A model generated the notes under the pieces. The model made no database searches and was not told the DNA's origin. It saw only the letters and a list, made by a program, of their open reading frames with translations. A stretch of DNA of 64,000 nucleotides, from contig NZ_CP104011.1 of NCBI RefSeq assembly GCF_025133575.1, positions 434,001 to 498,000 on the forward strand, given 5' to 3'. Of the stretch, positions 21,437 through 28,689 are shown one piece after another. Each line of letters begins with the position of its first letter. Within the stretch, counting starts at the first letter, position 1. The position numbers and the translations under genes were made by a program. The stretch is from Pseudomonas sp. GCEP-101 (GTDB lineage Bacteria; Pseudomonadota; Gammaproteobacteria; Pseudomonadales; Pseudomonadaceae).

Positions 21437-22480
21437 TCAGTCCTCGGGGCCGCGCGGTGCCGGGTTGCGGGTGATGAACATGGCATCGCCGTAGCTGAAG
21501 AAGCGGTAGCCCTGCTCCACTGCCGACGCGTAGGCGGCCATAGTCTCGGGGTAGCCGGCGAAGGCCGAGACCAGCATCAGCAGGGTGGATTCCGGCAGGT
21601 GGAAATTGGTCACCAGGGCGTCGACCACATGGAACGGCCGCCCGGGGTAGATGAAGATGTCGGTGTCGCCGCTGAACGGCTTGAGCACGCCATCGCGGGC
21701 GGCGCTTTCCAGCGAGCGCACGCTGGTGGTGCCGACGGCCACCACCCGGCCGCCGCGCGCCTTGCAGGCGGCCACGGCGTCGACCACATCCTGGCTGACT
21801 TCCAGCCATTCGTTGTGCATGTGGTGGTCTTCGATGCGCTCCACGCGCACCGGCTGGAAGGTGCCGGCGCCGACGTGCAGGGTGACGAAGGCGGTCTCCA
21901 CGCCCTTGGCGCGGATCGACTCCAGCAGCGCCTCGTCGAAATGCAGGCCGGCGGTCGGGGCGGCCACGGCACCGGCGCGCTCGGCGTAGACGGTCTGGTA
22001 GCGCTCGCGGTCGGCGGCGTCGTCCGGGCGGTCGATATAGGGCGGCAGCGGCATGTGGCCGACGCGTTCCAGCAACGGCAGCACCTCTTCGCTGAAGCCC
22101 AGCTCGAACAGCGCGTCGTGGCGCTGCAGCATCTCGGCCTCGCCGCCGCCGTCGATGAGGATCTTCGATCCCGGCTTGGGCGATTTGCTGGAGCGCACGT
22201 GGGCCAGCACGCGGTGGCTGTCCAGCACGCGCTCCACGAGGATTTCCAGCTTGCCGCCGGAGGCCTTCTGGCCGAACAGGCGGGCAGGAATCACCCGGGT
22301 GTTGTTGAACACCATCAGGTCACCCGGCTTGAGGAAGCCGAGGATGTCAGCGAATTGCCGATGGCTGAGCTCGCCGCTCGGGCCGTCCAGCACCAGAAGG
22401 CGGCTGGAACGGCGCTCAGGGAGCGGGTGGCGGGCGATCAGCGCCTCGGGCAGGTCGAAATGAAAGTCAGCGACGCGCAT
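21437..22480 (-). CDS. queA: S-adenosylmethionine:tRNA ribosyltransferase-isomerase
   Basis: Uses the ribosyl group of SAM to make epoxyqueuosine on tRNA. It is 347 aa, starting [20 protein letters not shown]. Family blocks are [45 protein letters not shown] and the C-terminal FSYGDAMFI. An upstream in-frame start adding MRPFEIALP is less likely. The gene is divergent from tRNA-Leu. Confidence 0.97.
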   Translation of the reverse strand: MRVADFHFDLPEALIARHPLPERRSSRLLVLDGPSGELSHRQFADILGFLKPGDLMVFNNTRVIPARLFGQKASGGKLEILVERVLDSHRVLAHVRSSKSPKPGSKILIDGGGEAEMLQRHDALFELGFSEEVLPLLERVGHMPLPPYIDRPDDAADRERYQTVYAERAGAVAAPTAGLHFDEALLESIRAKGVETAFVTLHVGAGTFQPVRVERIEDHHMHNEWLEVSQDVVDAVAACKARGGRVVAVGTTSVRSLESAARDGVLKPFSGDTDIFIYPGRPFHVVDALVTNFHLPESTLLMLVSAFAGYPETMAAYASAVEQGYRFFSYGDAMFITRNPAPRGPED

Positions 22481-22546
22481 GGGGAGAGCTATCTCGAAGG
22501 GGCGCACATCTTACTGGAATTGCCCATTTCTGACCATGCGAGCCGA

Positions 22547-22575
22547 TTGACCGGCGCAGAGCGCCTCCCTATACT
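22547..22575 (+). promoter_or_regulatory. Sigma-70-type promoter of tRNA-Leu
   Basis: TTGACC (22,547-22,552) and TATACT (22,570-22,575) are separated by 17 bp and lie 11 bp upstream of the mature tRNA 5' end, on the plus strand. This is a strong consensus arrangement in the divergent gap with queA. Confidence 0.85.
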
Positions 22576-22586
22576 GCCGCGCCATT

Positions 22587-22672
22587 GCCTCGGTGGCGGA
22601 ATGGTAGACGCGGCGGATTCAAAATCCGTTTCTGGCGACAGAGTGAGAGTTCGAGTCTCTCCCGGGGCACCA
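22587..22672 (+). tRNA. tRNA-Leu (anticodon CAA)
   Basis: 86 nt including an encoded CCA. The acceptor stem pairs GCCTCGG with CCGGGGC (one G-U). The anticodon arm is CGGAT-TCAAAAT-CCG with CAA as anticodon. The long variable arm CTGGCGACAGAG is typical of class II tRNAs, and the T-arm contains GTTCGAGTC. It reads UUG codons. The 3' end is the attachment site of the island that begins here; the tRNA remains intact. Confidence 0.96.
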
Positions 22673-22674
22673 CC
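22653..22674 (+). repeat. attL: 22-bp direct repeat at the tRNA-Leu 3' end
   Basis: The last 20 bases of tRNA-Leu plus two more are repeated exactly at 42,061-42,082. Both copies start GAGTCTCTCCC and end CACCACC. The integrase gene begins about 600 bp inside this end. This is the usual target of P4-type integrases. Confidence 0.93.
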
Positions 22675-22717
22675 TCATTGTTTCAGGACTTCCCAAGAAG
22701 TCCCGAAACCCACGAAG

Positions 22718-22741
22718 AACCGGCCCTCTGGCCGGTTTTTT
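22718..22741 (+). terminator. Rho-independent terminator downstream of tRNA-Leu
   Basis: AACCGGCC / GGCCGGTT with loop CTCT, followed by TTTT on the plus strand. It lies 45 bp past the tRNA. A near-identical terminator and flank is found beyond the right attachment site at 42,126-42,149. Confidence 0.88.
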
Positions 22742-22784
22742 GTTGCCTGCGATTCCCAACCAAACCCTTGTAAGCCCATCGATT

Positions 22785-22805
22785 TGGGGGCATATATGGG
22801 GGAAT
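22785..22805 (+). repeat. Paired 9-bp direct repeats, candidate integrase arm sites (left)
   Basis: TGGGGGCAT (22,785-22,793) and TGGGGGAAT (22,797-22,805) are arranged with a 12-bp period. The right end has the same pair in the same orientation at 41,983-42,003. The position between att core and integrase suggests arm-type binding sites. Confidence 0.6.
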
Positions 22806-22835
22806 CTGAGTTCGGTCACGGACGATTCCCCCAGA

Positions 22836-23285
22836 ATGAGCGCAACCCTAGACGACTCGGGCCTCTCAGCCCTGCAGCCCAAAGACCGCCCCTACAAGGT
22901 AAGTGCCGGCGCCGGCCTCTTCCTGGAGGTGAACCCCCACGGCTCGAAACTGTGGCGCCTCAAGTACCGGTTCGGCGGCAAGGAAAACAAGCTCTCCCTG
23001 GGCGCCTTCTCTGCTGTCTCTCTGGAGCAGGCACGCCAAGCTCGAGATGAAGCTCACGCGATGCTGAAAGCCGGCATCGATCCGAGCGCAGTGCGGAAAG
23101 AGGCGAAAGCTGAGCAACAGAATCAGCGGGCAAGGGCGAAGGCCTTCCGCTTGGTCATGTCACTCGATGGCGCTCTCACCATCGAAACCCCGGCGCAAAT
23201 CCTCAATCTCAATCCAGCCCAGACGGCAGCCATCCGCGCCTTCCTTCATGCCGTCCCAATGGGAGGCTCCGATGCCTCTGACTGA
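22836..23285 (+). CDS. Stand-alone integrase arm-binding-domain (DUF4102-like) protein
   Basis: 149-aa protein whose residues about 10-85 (LQPKDRPYKVSAGAGLFLEV, KLWRLKYRFGGKENKLSLG) closely resemble the N-terminal arm-DNA-binding domain of the adjacent integrase (PKEKPYKLSDAQGLYLLINP). It has no catalytic domain. Its own C-terminal tail, FRLVMSLDGALTIETPAQIL, ends in a short helical segment and is unlike the integrase core-binding domain. The start is ATG at 22,836; the frame is open farther upstream. It overlaps the integrase start by 14 bp. It might be an excision/directionality factor or competitor, or a remnant of a tandem integrase. Role unproven. Confidence 0.75.
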   Translation: MSATLDDSGLSALQPKDRPYKVSAGAGLFLEVNPHGSKLWRLKYRFGGKENKLSLGAFSAVSLEQARQARDEAHAMLKAGIDPSAVRKEAKAEQQNQRARAKAFRLVMSLDGALTIETPAQILNLNPAQTAAIRAFLHAVPMGGSDASD

Positions 23286-24444
23286 TAGCGCCATCAAGGC
23301 AGCCAAGCCGAAGGAAAAGCCGTACAAGCTCAGCGACGCCCAGGGCCTCTACCTGCTGATCAATCCCAACGGTTCGAAGCTGTGGCGGTTCAAGTACCGG
23401 GTACGAGGAACAGAGAAAGGGCTGGCGCTCGGCACCTATCCGACGGTCACCCTGCTGCAGGCTCGCAAGAAGCGCGACGACGCACGTCAGCAACTGGCCG
23501 AAGGCAAAGACCCTTCCCTGGAGCGTAAGGCGCAGAGAGAGGCGGCGATTATCGACAGCCTCACCTTTGAGGTAATTGCTCGCGAGTGGCATGAGTACCG
23601 TCGCCCGCGGTGGGCTAAATCCACCGCCGACAAAACCATGGCTTATCTCGAGTCTGACCTGATTCCAGCGCTGGGCAAAAAACCATTCAAGGCAATCACC
23701 CGGCCGGAGCTGGTGGCGCTGGTTCGAAGCATCGAGGCGCGCGGCGCATTCAACGTCGCCAAGAAGTCGCGTCAGTGGCTTAGCCAGATCTTCCGCTACG
23801 GACTGGCCAAAGGAGTGATCGAGCTGAACCCAGCCACAGACCTGGACGTGGTCGCTGCTCATGCCCCCGCGCTCCGGCATCACCCCCACGTTTCATTCCA
23901 GGAGCTTCCCCAGCTACTGCAGCGAATTGAGGAGGCACGAATCAACGTGCTGACCAAGCACGCAATCAACTTACTGGTGCTCACAGCAGTTCGACCTGGT
24001 GAACTCCGCATGGCGCCCTGGAGCGAGTTCGATCTGAAGAAGGCGACCTGGACGATTCCTAAGGAACGGATGAAGGCTCGCCGCCCCCACATCGTCCCCC
24101 TCCCCCGCCAGGCCGTCGCCATCCTCAAGGAGCTCCACGAAGTCACCGGCGAATATGAGTTGGTCTTCGCCGGCAGGAACAACACTAAGCGCCCGATGAG
24201 CGAGAACACCATCAACAAGGCGCTGAGCGAAGCCGGGTACAAGGATCGGCAAACCGGTCACGGCTTCCGGCACCTGCTCAGCACCGAACTGAACAGCCGT
24301 GGCTACAACCGGGACTGGATCGAAAAGCAGCTGGCGCACGGTGATAAGGACGAGATGCGTGACACTTACAACCACGCAACCTACCTCGAGCAGCGCCGCG
24401 AGATGATGCAGGACTGGGCGGACAGCCTGGAGCAAAAGGCCTAA
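23272..24444 (+). CDS. int: P4-type tyrosine recombinase (integrase)
   Basis: Site-specific recombinase that inserts and excises the island at tRNA-Leu. It is 390 aa. The N-terminal DUF4102 arm-binding domain covers about residues 1-85, the core-binding SAM-like domain about 100-190, and the catalytic domain about 210-380. Catalytic residues are Arg241 (AVRPGELR), His330 and Arg333 (HGFRHLL), His356 (LAHGDKD) and the Tyr366 nucleophile (DTYNHATYL). I chose the ATG MPLTDSAIKAAKPKEK, overlapping the upstream gene; a GGGAGG Shine-Dalgarno precedes it. It appears intact. Confidence 0.96.
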   Translation: MPLTDSAIKAAKPKEKPYKLSDAQGLYLLINPNGSKLWRFKYRVRGTEKGLALGTYPTVTLLQARKKRDDARQQLAEGKDPSLERKAQREAAIIDSLTFEVIAREWHEYRRPRWAKSTADKTMAYLESDLIPALGKKPFKAITRPELVALVRSIEARGAFNVAKKSRQWLSQIFRYGLAKGVIELNPATDLDVVAAHAPALRHHPHVSFQELPQLLQRIEEARINVLTKHAINLLVLTAVRPGELRMAPWSEFDLKKATWTIPKERMKARRPHIVPLPRQAVAILKELHEVTGEYELVFAGRNNTKRPMSENTINKALSEAGYKDRQTGHGFRHLLSTELNSRGYNRDWIEKQLAHGDKDEMRDTYNHATYLEQRREMMQDWADSLEQKA

Positions 24445-24459
24445 CGCCAAGGAGAGAAC

Positions 24460-25314
24460 ATGGAAAAGATAGATCGGGTGGAGGATCTGCCGGAATGGTT
24501 CAGCATGGAGAATTACCAAGCTGCAGAATCGTTCGGCCCGTTGAAGTGGTATGAGCAGCTAGCTATCCGGCAGTACTTGTTCACTCTGCTGCGCTTGAGG
24601 GATGAGGCCGACAAACGCTGGGCCAAGGACGCTGCAGCCACATTTGAGCGCGACGTCAAAATGATCCGGGGCGTTGACGTCGCAGTCGCAAGGATTGACG
24701 GTTTTTTCGGGGATCGCAGCATCGCAGAATTCCTGAGGGAGAGCCGACAAGGAGTTCACGCACTCACCTTCCGACACCTCAGAGAGCACGCGCGCAATCA
24801 GGAGGACTGTTTTGATAATCCAGGCAAATGGTTTGACGGGCTCAATGAGTTGGCAAACAGCCAAGACAGTGAAAAAAACCTGGATCTGAATACTCCGTTA
24901 ACCCTCGGCACATTCCTCAACCCCACCCCTCACTTGGGGGTCGCAGGTGTCAACCTCAACCTCCCAGACAGCGTGCTCATTGAAAGCTTCTCTAGATGGC
25001 TTCTGGAGACGCGAAAGACTCGAGGACAGTCAACTGAGCGAAGGTACTACCGCCCGAACTTCCAACGATGGGCGCGCTCTGGCGTTCTGCCATACCTAGA
25101 CCTGAAGGCCTGGGCTCAGGAAGTCGGAGCACACATCCCAGATCGAGTTATGGCTGCGGCGATCATGCCCCGTCTCGATTTCGGTGAGGGCAATCTCCGC
25201 AAAACTGTAGCTCCAACCGCACTGGGGCTGATGGATGATCTTTCAGAGCTACAGTCCCTCGCCGCATTGGAGGCGGAATCCTGCAGCCCTGCATTCGACG
25301 AAGTGGAAAAATAA
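24460..25314 (+). CDS. DUF6387 family protein
   Basis: 284-aa soluble protein of unknown function. The N-terminal block KIDRVEDLPEWFSMENYQAA with FGPLKWYEQL resembles the DUF6387 family as I recall it, which is commonly found beside integrases in proteobacterial islands. The C-terminal half (ESFSRWLLETRKTRGQST, FQRWARSGVLPYLDLKAWA) looks helical. There is a good AAGGAG 7 bases upstream of the ATG, and it lies 15 bp after the integrase, so the two are probably co-transcribed. No catalytic motif is seen. Confidence 0.75.
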   Translation: MEKIDRVEDLPEWFSMENYQAAESFGPLKWYEQLAIRQYLFTLLRLRDEADKRWAKDAAATFERDVKMIRGVDVAVARIDGFFGDRSIAEFLRESRQGVHALTFRHLREHARNQEDCFDNPGKWFDGLNELANSQDSEKNLDLNTPLTLGTFLNPTPHLGVAGVNLNLPDSVLIESFSRWLLETRKTRGQSTERRYYRPNFQRWARSGVLPYLDLKAWAQEVGAHIPDRVMAAAIMPRLDFGEGNLRKTVAPTALGLMDDLSELQSLAALEAESCSPAFDEVEK

Positions 25315-25327
25315 GGCCACCGAAAAT

Positions 25328-25362
25328 TTCCGGAAAATGAAGGAGCACCCAAACTTCCGGAA
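25328..25362. promoter_or_regulatory. Two TTCCGGAA palindromes upstream of alpA
   Basis: Identical 8-bp palindromes at 25,328-25,335 and 25,355-25,362, 27 bp apart, followed by CTTTTTG. They could be two operator sites for a dimeric regulator such as AlpA, or fold together as a terminator for the integrase-DUF6387 unit. They lie in the 142-bp gap before alpA. Confidence 0.45.
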
Positions 25363-25456
25363 CTTTTTGATAGGCGAAACTTGGATCGAACCTCTCAGCC
25401 ATGATGTATTTAATCCGTAGCCATCGTTACCAATCACGCCCAAGGAGGCACGAACG

Positions 25457-25702
25457 ATGGCTACTGCAAGCAAGCTCCCCGCTACTTCCCAAGTGCAGTC
25501 CGCGACTCAGCGTCGGTTCATCAAGCTGGCGTCCGTCAAATCCCTGACCACTCTCTCCACCTCCGAAATCTACCGCCGAATCGGTGCTGGAAAATTCCCC
25601 CAACAGATCATGCTCGGCCCCAAGTCCGCGGTATGGATTGAGGGCGAAGTCATCCAGTGGTGCGAGGCACGAATCGCGGAAAGCCGCGGGGAGGCTGTCT
25701 AA
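25457..25702 (+). CDS. AlpA family phage regulatory protein
   Basis: 81-aa winged-HTH (MerR-like) DNA-binding protein. The core FIKLASVKSLTTLSTSEIYRRIGAGKFPQQIMLGPKSAVWIEGEVIQWC matches the AlpA fold: a helix-turn-helix, then a beta hairpin ending in W.E.E...W. AlpA proteins activate integrase/excision genes in P4-like elements, so it is the likely switch of this island. A perfect AAGGAGG precedes the ATG. Its stop overlaps the next start (TAATG). Confidence 0.9.
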   Translation: MATASKLPATSQVQSATQRRFIKLASVKSLTTLSTSEIYRRIGAGKFPQQIMLGPKSAVWIEGEVIQWCEARIAESRGEAV

Positions 25703-25965
25703 TGCAGACCTCCGACAGCACGACCGAAGCGCAACGCGCTCGCCTCTTGGCCCGGGTCCAAGAAAACCCCATCGACACCTTGAGCGCGCGAACCGAGCTC
25801 AACATCCTCCACCCCGCCGCACGCATTCAGGAACTCCGTGATCGCGGCTATCCGATCAAAACCCATCTGATCACCAAGACCGATGAACACGGTCGTAAGC
25901 ATCAGCGGGTGGCGCTGTACTACATCGGCGCGCTGCCTCAGAACGCAGGGAGGGCCGTCGCATGA
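25702..25965 (+). CDS. Small helix-turn-helix protein (HTH_39-like)
   Basis: 87 aa. The segment RLLARVQENPIDTLSARTELN followed by ILHPAARIQELRDRGYPIKT is the winged-helix pattern of prophage HTH_39 proteins. A following strand pair, THLITKTDEHGRKHQRVALYYIG, could form the wing. Its start overlaps the alpA stop and its stop overlaps the next start (ATGA), so it is part of a tightly coupled regulatory cluster. It probably binds DNA; target unknown. Confidence 0.8.
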   Translation: MQTSDSTTEAQRARLLARVQENPIDTLSARTELNILHPAARIQELRDRGYPIKTHLITKTDEHGRKHQRVALYYIGALPQNAGRAVA

Positions 25966-26702
25966 TCGCTCGAATCATCCCTGCGGAATTTGAAGGCCAG
26001 GCCGTCAGCTTCACCTCGGATGGCTGGATCAACGCCACTGCCGCGGCCTCGCTGTTTGGCCAAGAACCCAGAGACTGGCTCCGCCTTCATGAGACAGAAG
26101 CGTATGCACGGGCACTCGCCAAACGCCTGAACATTCCTTTTGAGCCCCGGCTAATCAAGAGACGATCCAGCTCGAAAGTCTCCGGCGGCAATTCGGGTTT
26201 CCGCCCCGAATTGAGCAACTGCGCAGGGTTGGTAATTACCAAGCGCGGGGCGAGCAACAATGGCGGCGGAACGTGGCTCCATCCGAAACTGGCCGTCGCC
26301 TTCGCACGCTGGCTCTCGCCTGACTTCGCCGTCTGGTGCGACATGCAGATGGACGCTCTCCTGCGAAGCGACAACTCGAAATGGGAGCAGGTACGGCAGC
26401 AGTCCGCCACGAGCTACCGTGGCATGTGCGCCGCTCTCGCGGTAACCCTGGAGGCAGCAGGCCGACAACCGAAGGCGCACCACTTCATGAACGAGGCCCG
26501 ACTGATCAACGAAGTTGCGGCCGGCGTGTTCTCGGGGCGTGATCGAGACCAACTGAGCGAAGGTGAGCTGGCGCTGATCACTCTGATGGAGGTGCGCAAC
26601 GTCCTGCTACTGGGCCAAGGCAAGACCTATCAGGAGCGCAAGGACGGGCTGCTGGCGTACGTCGCATCGATTCGGGGCGCTCGCCTCGGGGGAGCGGCGT
26701 AA
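25962..26702 (+). CDS. KilA-N domain protein
   Basis: 246 aa. The N-terminal KilA-N DNA-binding domain (VSFTSDGWINATAAASLFGQ, PRDWLRLHETEAYARALAKR) includes the typical GTWLHPKLAVAFARWLSPDF and WCDMQMDALL ending near residue 130. The C-terminal half is helical and unassigned. KilA-N proteins are common in phages and satellites and often affect host or phage gene expression. It overlaps the upstream gene by 4 bp and is last of the alpA-HTH-kilAN run. Confidence 0.9.
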   Translation: MIARIIPAEFEGQAVSFTSDGWINATAAASLFGQEPRDWLRLHETEAYARALAKRLNIPFEPRLIKRRSSSKVSGGNSGFRPELSNCAGLVITKRGASNNGGGTWLHPKLAVAFARWLSPDFAVWCDMQMDALLRSDNSKWEQVRQQSATSYRGMCAALAVTLEAAGRQPKAHHFMNEARLINEVAAGVFSGRDRDQLSEGELALITLMEVRNVLLLGQGKTYQERKDGLLAYVASIRGARLGGAA

Positions 26703-26798
26703 TGGACGCCCTTGCACTCACCTCCCGCCAGGGGTATGGTTTGCCCGTCACGGTAAATCCCGTGGCCGACCTTGGCCGGTCGAACAATCAAGGCGCAC

Positions 26799-26833
26799 AA
26801 GCGCCCAAGACCTCATTGCTGGCGCTTTTTTTT
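26799..26833 (+). terminator. Rho-independent terminator inside the P4-like leader
   Basis: AAGCGCC (26,799-26,805) pairs with GGCGCTT (26,821-26,827), followed by an uninterrupted T-run to 26,833. It lies between the kilA-N gene and the CI-like RNA. In P4-type immunity such sites end the leader early; here it could also simply end the upstream operon. Confidence 0.7.
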
Positions 26834-26854
26834 GTGCTCGCAATGTCGCTCTAT

Positions 26855-26965
26855 GGTGACGGCTGTGCGTGGGACACCTTCGGGTGTGCCGGTTTCCTTG
26901 ATACCGGTCGGCCAACCCGCGTACAGCTGTCACCTCCCTTCGCTTGGCCGCGAACGGTGGCAGCT
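26855..26965 (+). ncRNA. P4 CI / C4-type antisense RNA with seqA-seqB-seqC targets
   Basis: A nested hairpin (CGGGT 26,881-26,885 with ACCCG 26,915-26,919; CCGGT with ACCGG inside) is followed by a 15-nt segment CGTACAGCTGTCACC at 26,920-26,934. That segment can pair along its whole length (two G-U) with GGTGACGGCTGTGCG at 26,855-26,869 upstream. Its last 10 nt can pair (one G-U) with GGTGGCAGCT at 26,956-26,965 downstream. This reproduces the seqA-seqB-seqC logic of phage P4 immunity and the C4 RNA of P1. A processed RNA carrying seqB would block expression of downstream replication genes. The sequence GCCGGTTTCCTTGATACCGG resembles C4-family RNAs as I recall them. Confidence 0.75.
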
Positions 26966-26987
26966 CCACTATCAAGGAGCTTCACCC

Positions 26988-27152
26988 ATGCGCACCCGCA
27001 ATCCGTTTGCACGTGCCGCAGCTCTCCGGGCAATAGCCCTGGCTGCACTCCGTGCCGATTCCTCCCTCTCTGTTCGTCTCGCTCGCTACAACGCCGCCAT
27101 GGCCAAAGTCCGCGCGCTCGAAGCGCAGGGGGTGGACCATGCAGCAAGTTAA
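26988..27152 (+). CDS. Small basic protein after the CI leader
   Basis: 54 aa, starting MRTRNPFARAAALRAIAL, Ala/Arg-rich and helical. AAGGAG lies 8 bases upstream of the ATG, a strong ribosome site, and the gene is first after the antisense-RNA leader. That position corresponds to kil in P4, but there is no recognisable similarity and the function is unknown. The end overlaps the next gene by 14 bp. Confidence 0.65.
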   Translation: MRTRNPFARAAALRAIALAALRADSSLSVRLARYNAAMAKVRALEAQGVDHAAS

Positions 27153-27453
27153 CCACCTCGGCTTCGTCGAACTGCTGGGCGACGCTCGCCTCAGCGACAT
27201 GGACATGGCCTACATGAACGCTGCTCGCACGGAGTTCGAACATCTGGCCAACCTGATCCGGCTTGTCGTCGTCCCTGCTGTGGGTGGCTGGCAATCGCCG
27301 CTCAGCCAAGAGCTCGGCGCCCACCTGGAAAACGTCCAGGTGCTGTCCTCCAACTTCTGCTGGCGCCATCGCCATGTGGGCGCTGCTCACGATGCGCGCG
27401 ACGTACTCAGCACTGGTCCATCCAAGGCGCTGGCGCAGGGAGGTGTGGCATGA
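27139..27453 (+). CDS. Hypothetical island protein (104 aa)
   Basis: Starts MQQVNHLGFVELLGDARLSD within the end of the previous gene and ends overlapping the next start by 4 bp (ATGA). Its centre (AARTEFEHLANLIRLVVVPA) looks helical. No family recognised. Its place before the replication genes suggests an accessory or regulatory role. Confidence 0.65.
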   Translation: MQQVNHLGFVELLGDARLSDMDMAYMNAARTEFEHLANLIRLVVVPAVGGWQSPLSQELGAHLENVQVLSSNFCWRHRHVGAAHDARDVLSTGPSKALAQGGVA

Positions 27454-27761
27454 AGGCATTTACTCCTAAGCGCAGCCAGGCCGTTGGCTACTTCTTCGTT
27501 CTCGATGAGCGCCGCCCCGTCCTGCCATTCGGTGTATGCGGTCCCTTCGCCAAGCGCCGAGAAGCCAAGAAGGCCGCCAGCAAGTTGCGGGGCGTTCGCC
27601 CTGAGAGCGTGCTGAACGTGTACGGCGGAACGGTGTACGGCGTCGCGCAGACCTGCGAGGCAATGACCCAGGCCCGACTGCGAGCGCGCGATGAACTGAG
27701 CGCCATGCTGCAGGCGCCCACTCCCACTGCCCAGGCATTCAACGGCCTGACCAAGGAGTAA
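27450..27761 (+). CDS. Hypothetical island protein (103 aa)
   Basis: Basic N-terminal half (MKAFTPKRSQAVGYFFVLDE, FAKRREAKKAASKLRGVRPE) with a helical C-terminus. GGAGG precedes the ATG at 8 bases and overlaps the end of the preceding gene. The next gene starts 4 bp after its stop. No motif recognised; translational coupling puts it in the replication operon. Confidence 0.65.
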   Translation: MKAFTPKRSQAVGYFFVLDERRPVLPFGVCGPFAKRREAKKAASKLRGVRPESVLNVYGGTVYGVAQTCEAMTQARLRARDELSAMLQAPTPTAQAFNGLTKE

Positions 27762-27765
27762 ACCC

Positions 27766-28689
27766 ATGACGACTTTTCAACAGCGCCGCGTAGCGCTGAC
27801 GGGATCGGCTTGCCTGCAGAAAGTGGAACACGCTTTCCGCGAGGCCCTGCAGGGCGTCTTCGGGCAGTTGGACTGGCTGCCTGAGGGGGACGGGAGCATT
27901 CACCGCTTCCACGTTCCAGGTGATCGTGTCGGTAGCCGCAATGGCTGGTACGTGCTGTTCGTGGATGGGGTAGCCGCTGGCGCCTTCGGGACGTGGAAGA
28001 GCGCCCAGGTTCATCACTGGAGCAGCGCCGGCGAACTGTCCGCCACTGAGCTTGAGGAAAGCCGGCAGCGGATCGAGCAGGCCCGCGCGCAACGGCAAGC
28101 CGAACAGCAGCAACGCCAGCAGGATGCAGCAGAACTTGCCCAGCGCTGGTGGAGTAATGCCCGCCGCGCAGATCCGGCTCACGCCTACTTGGCCAGCAAG
28201 CACATCCGCTCCTACGCGCTGCGGCAACGAGCCGGCGAACTGCTCGTGCCGCTCTACCACTCCGGCGAGCTGGTCAACCTGCAGCGCATCAGCACCACCG
28301 GCCGTAAGCGCTTCCTCTACGGTGGGCGCGTCACCGGCTGCTATTCGCCCCTCGGCAATATCAGCCCCGGCAAGCCGCTGTACATCTGCGAAGGCTGGGC
28401 CACTGGCGCGACCATCCACGCGAGCTCCGGCATGGCCGTCGCCTGCGCGATGAACGCCGGCAACCTGATGCCCGTGGCGCTGGCGTTGAAGGCCCGCTAT
28501 GGCGACCAGGTGCAGTTGGTGATTGCCGGGGACGACGACCGCAATACACCCGGCAACCCGGGACGAACTGCGGCCACCGCTGCAGCACTCGCCGCCGGCG
28601 CGCTGGTGACCTTCCCTGAGTGGCCCGACGATGCGCCGCCATCCCTCACCGACTTCAACGATCTGCACGTGTGGAGGGCTGGCGCATGA
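27766..28689 (+). CDS. TOPRIM-domain primase-like replication protein
   Basis: 307 aa. An N-terminal region (WLPEGDGSIHRFHVPGDRVG, NGWYVLFVDGVAAGAFGTWK) resembles the zinc-less primase leader of plasmid and P4-like primases. A coiled Gln-rich linker covers about residues 85-125. A TOPRIM domain has Glu209 (LYICEGWATGATIHA) and the acidic cluster Asp256-258 (IAGDDDRNTPG). It likely primes replication of the island together with the next gene. The two overlap by 4 bp, like a split P4 alpha protein. Confidence 0.88.
   Translation: MTTFQQRRVALTGSACLQKVEHAFREALQGVFGQLDWLPEGDGSIHRFHVPGDRVGSRNGWYVLFVDGVAAGAFGTWKSAQVHHWSSAGELSATELEESRQRIEQARAQRQAEQQQRQQDAAELAQRWWSNARRADPAHAYLASKHIRSYALRQRAGELLVPLYHSGELVNLQRISTTGRKRFLYGGRVTGCYSPLGNISPGKPLYICEGWATGATIHASSGMAVACAMNAGNLMPVALALKARYGDQVQLVIAGDDDRNTPGNPGRTAATAAALAAGALVTFPEWPDDAPPSLTDFNDLHVWRAGA

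Noticed and set aside
26702..27217. 171-aa frame starting at the kilA-N stop and running across the CI-like RNA
   Set aside because: The ATG overlaps the previous stop, so a leader peptide is possible. But the frame crosses a terminator and the RNA structures, and overlaps two better genes in other frames. Treated as non-coding leader.
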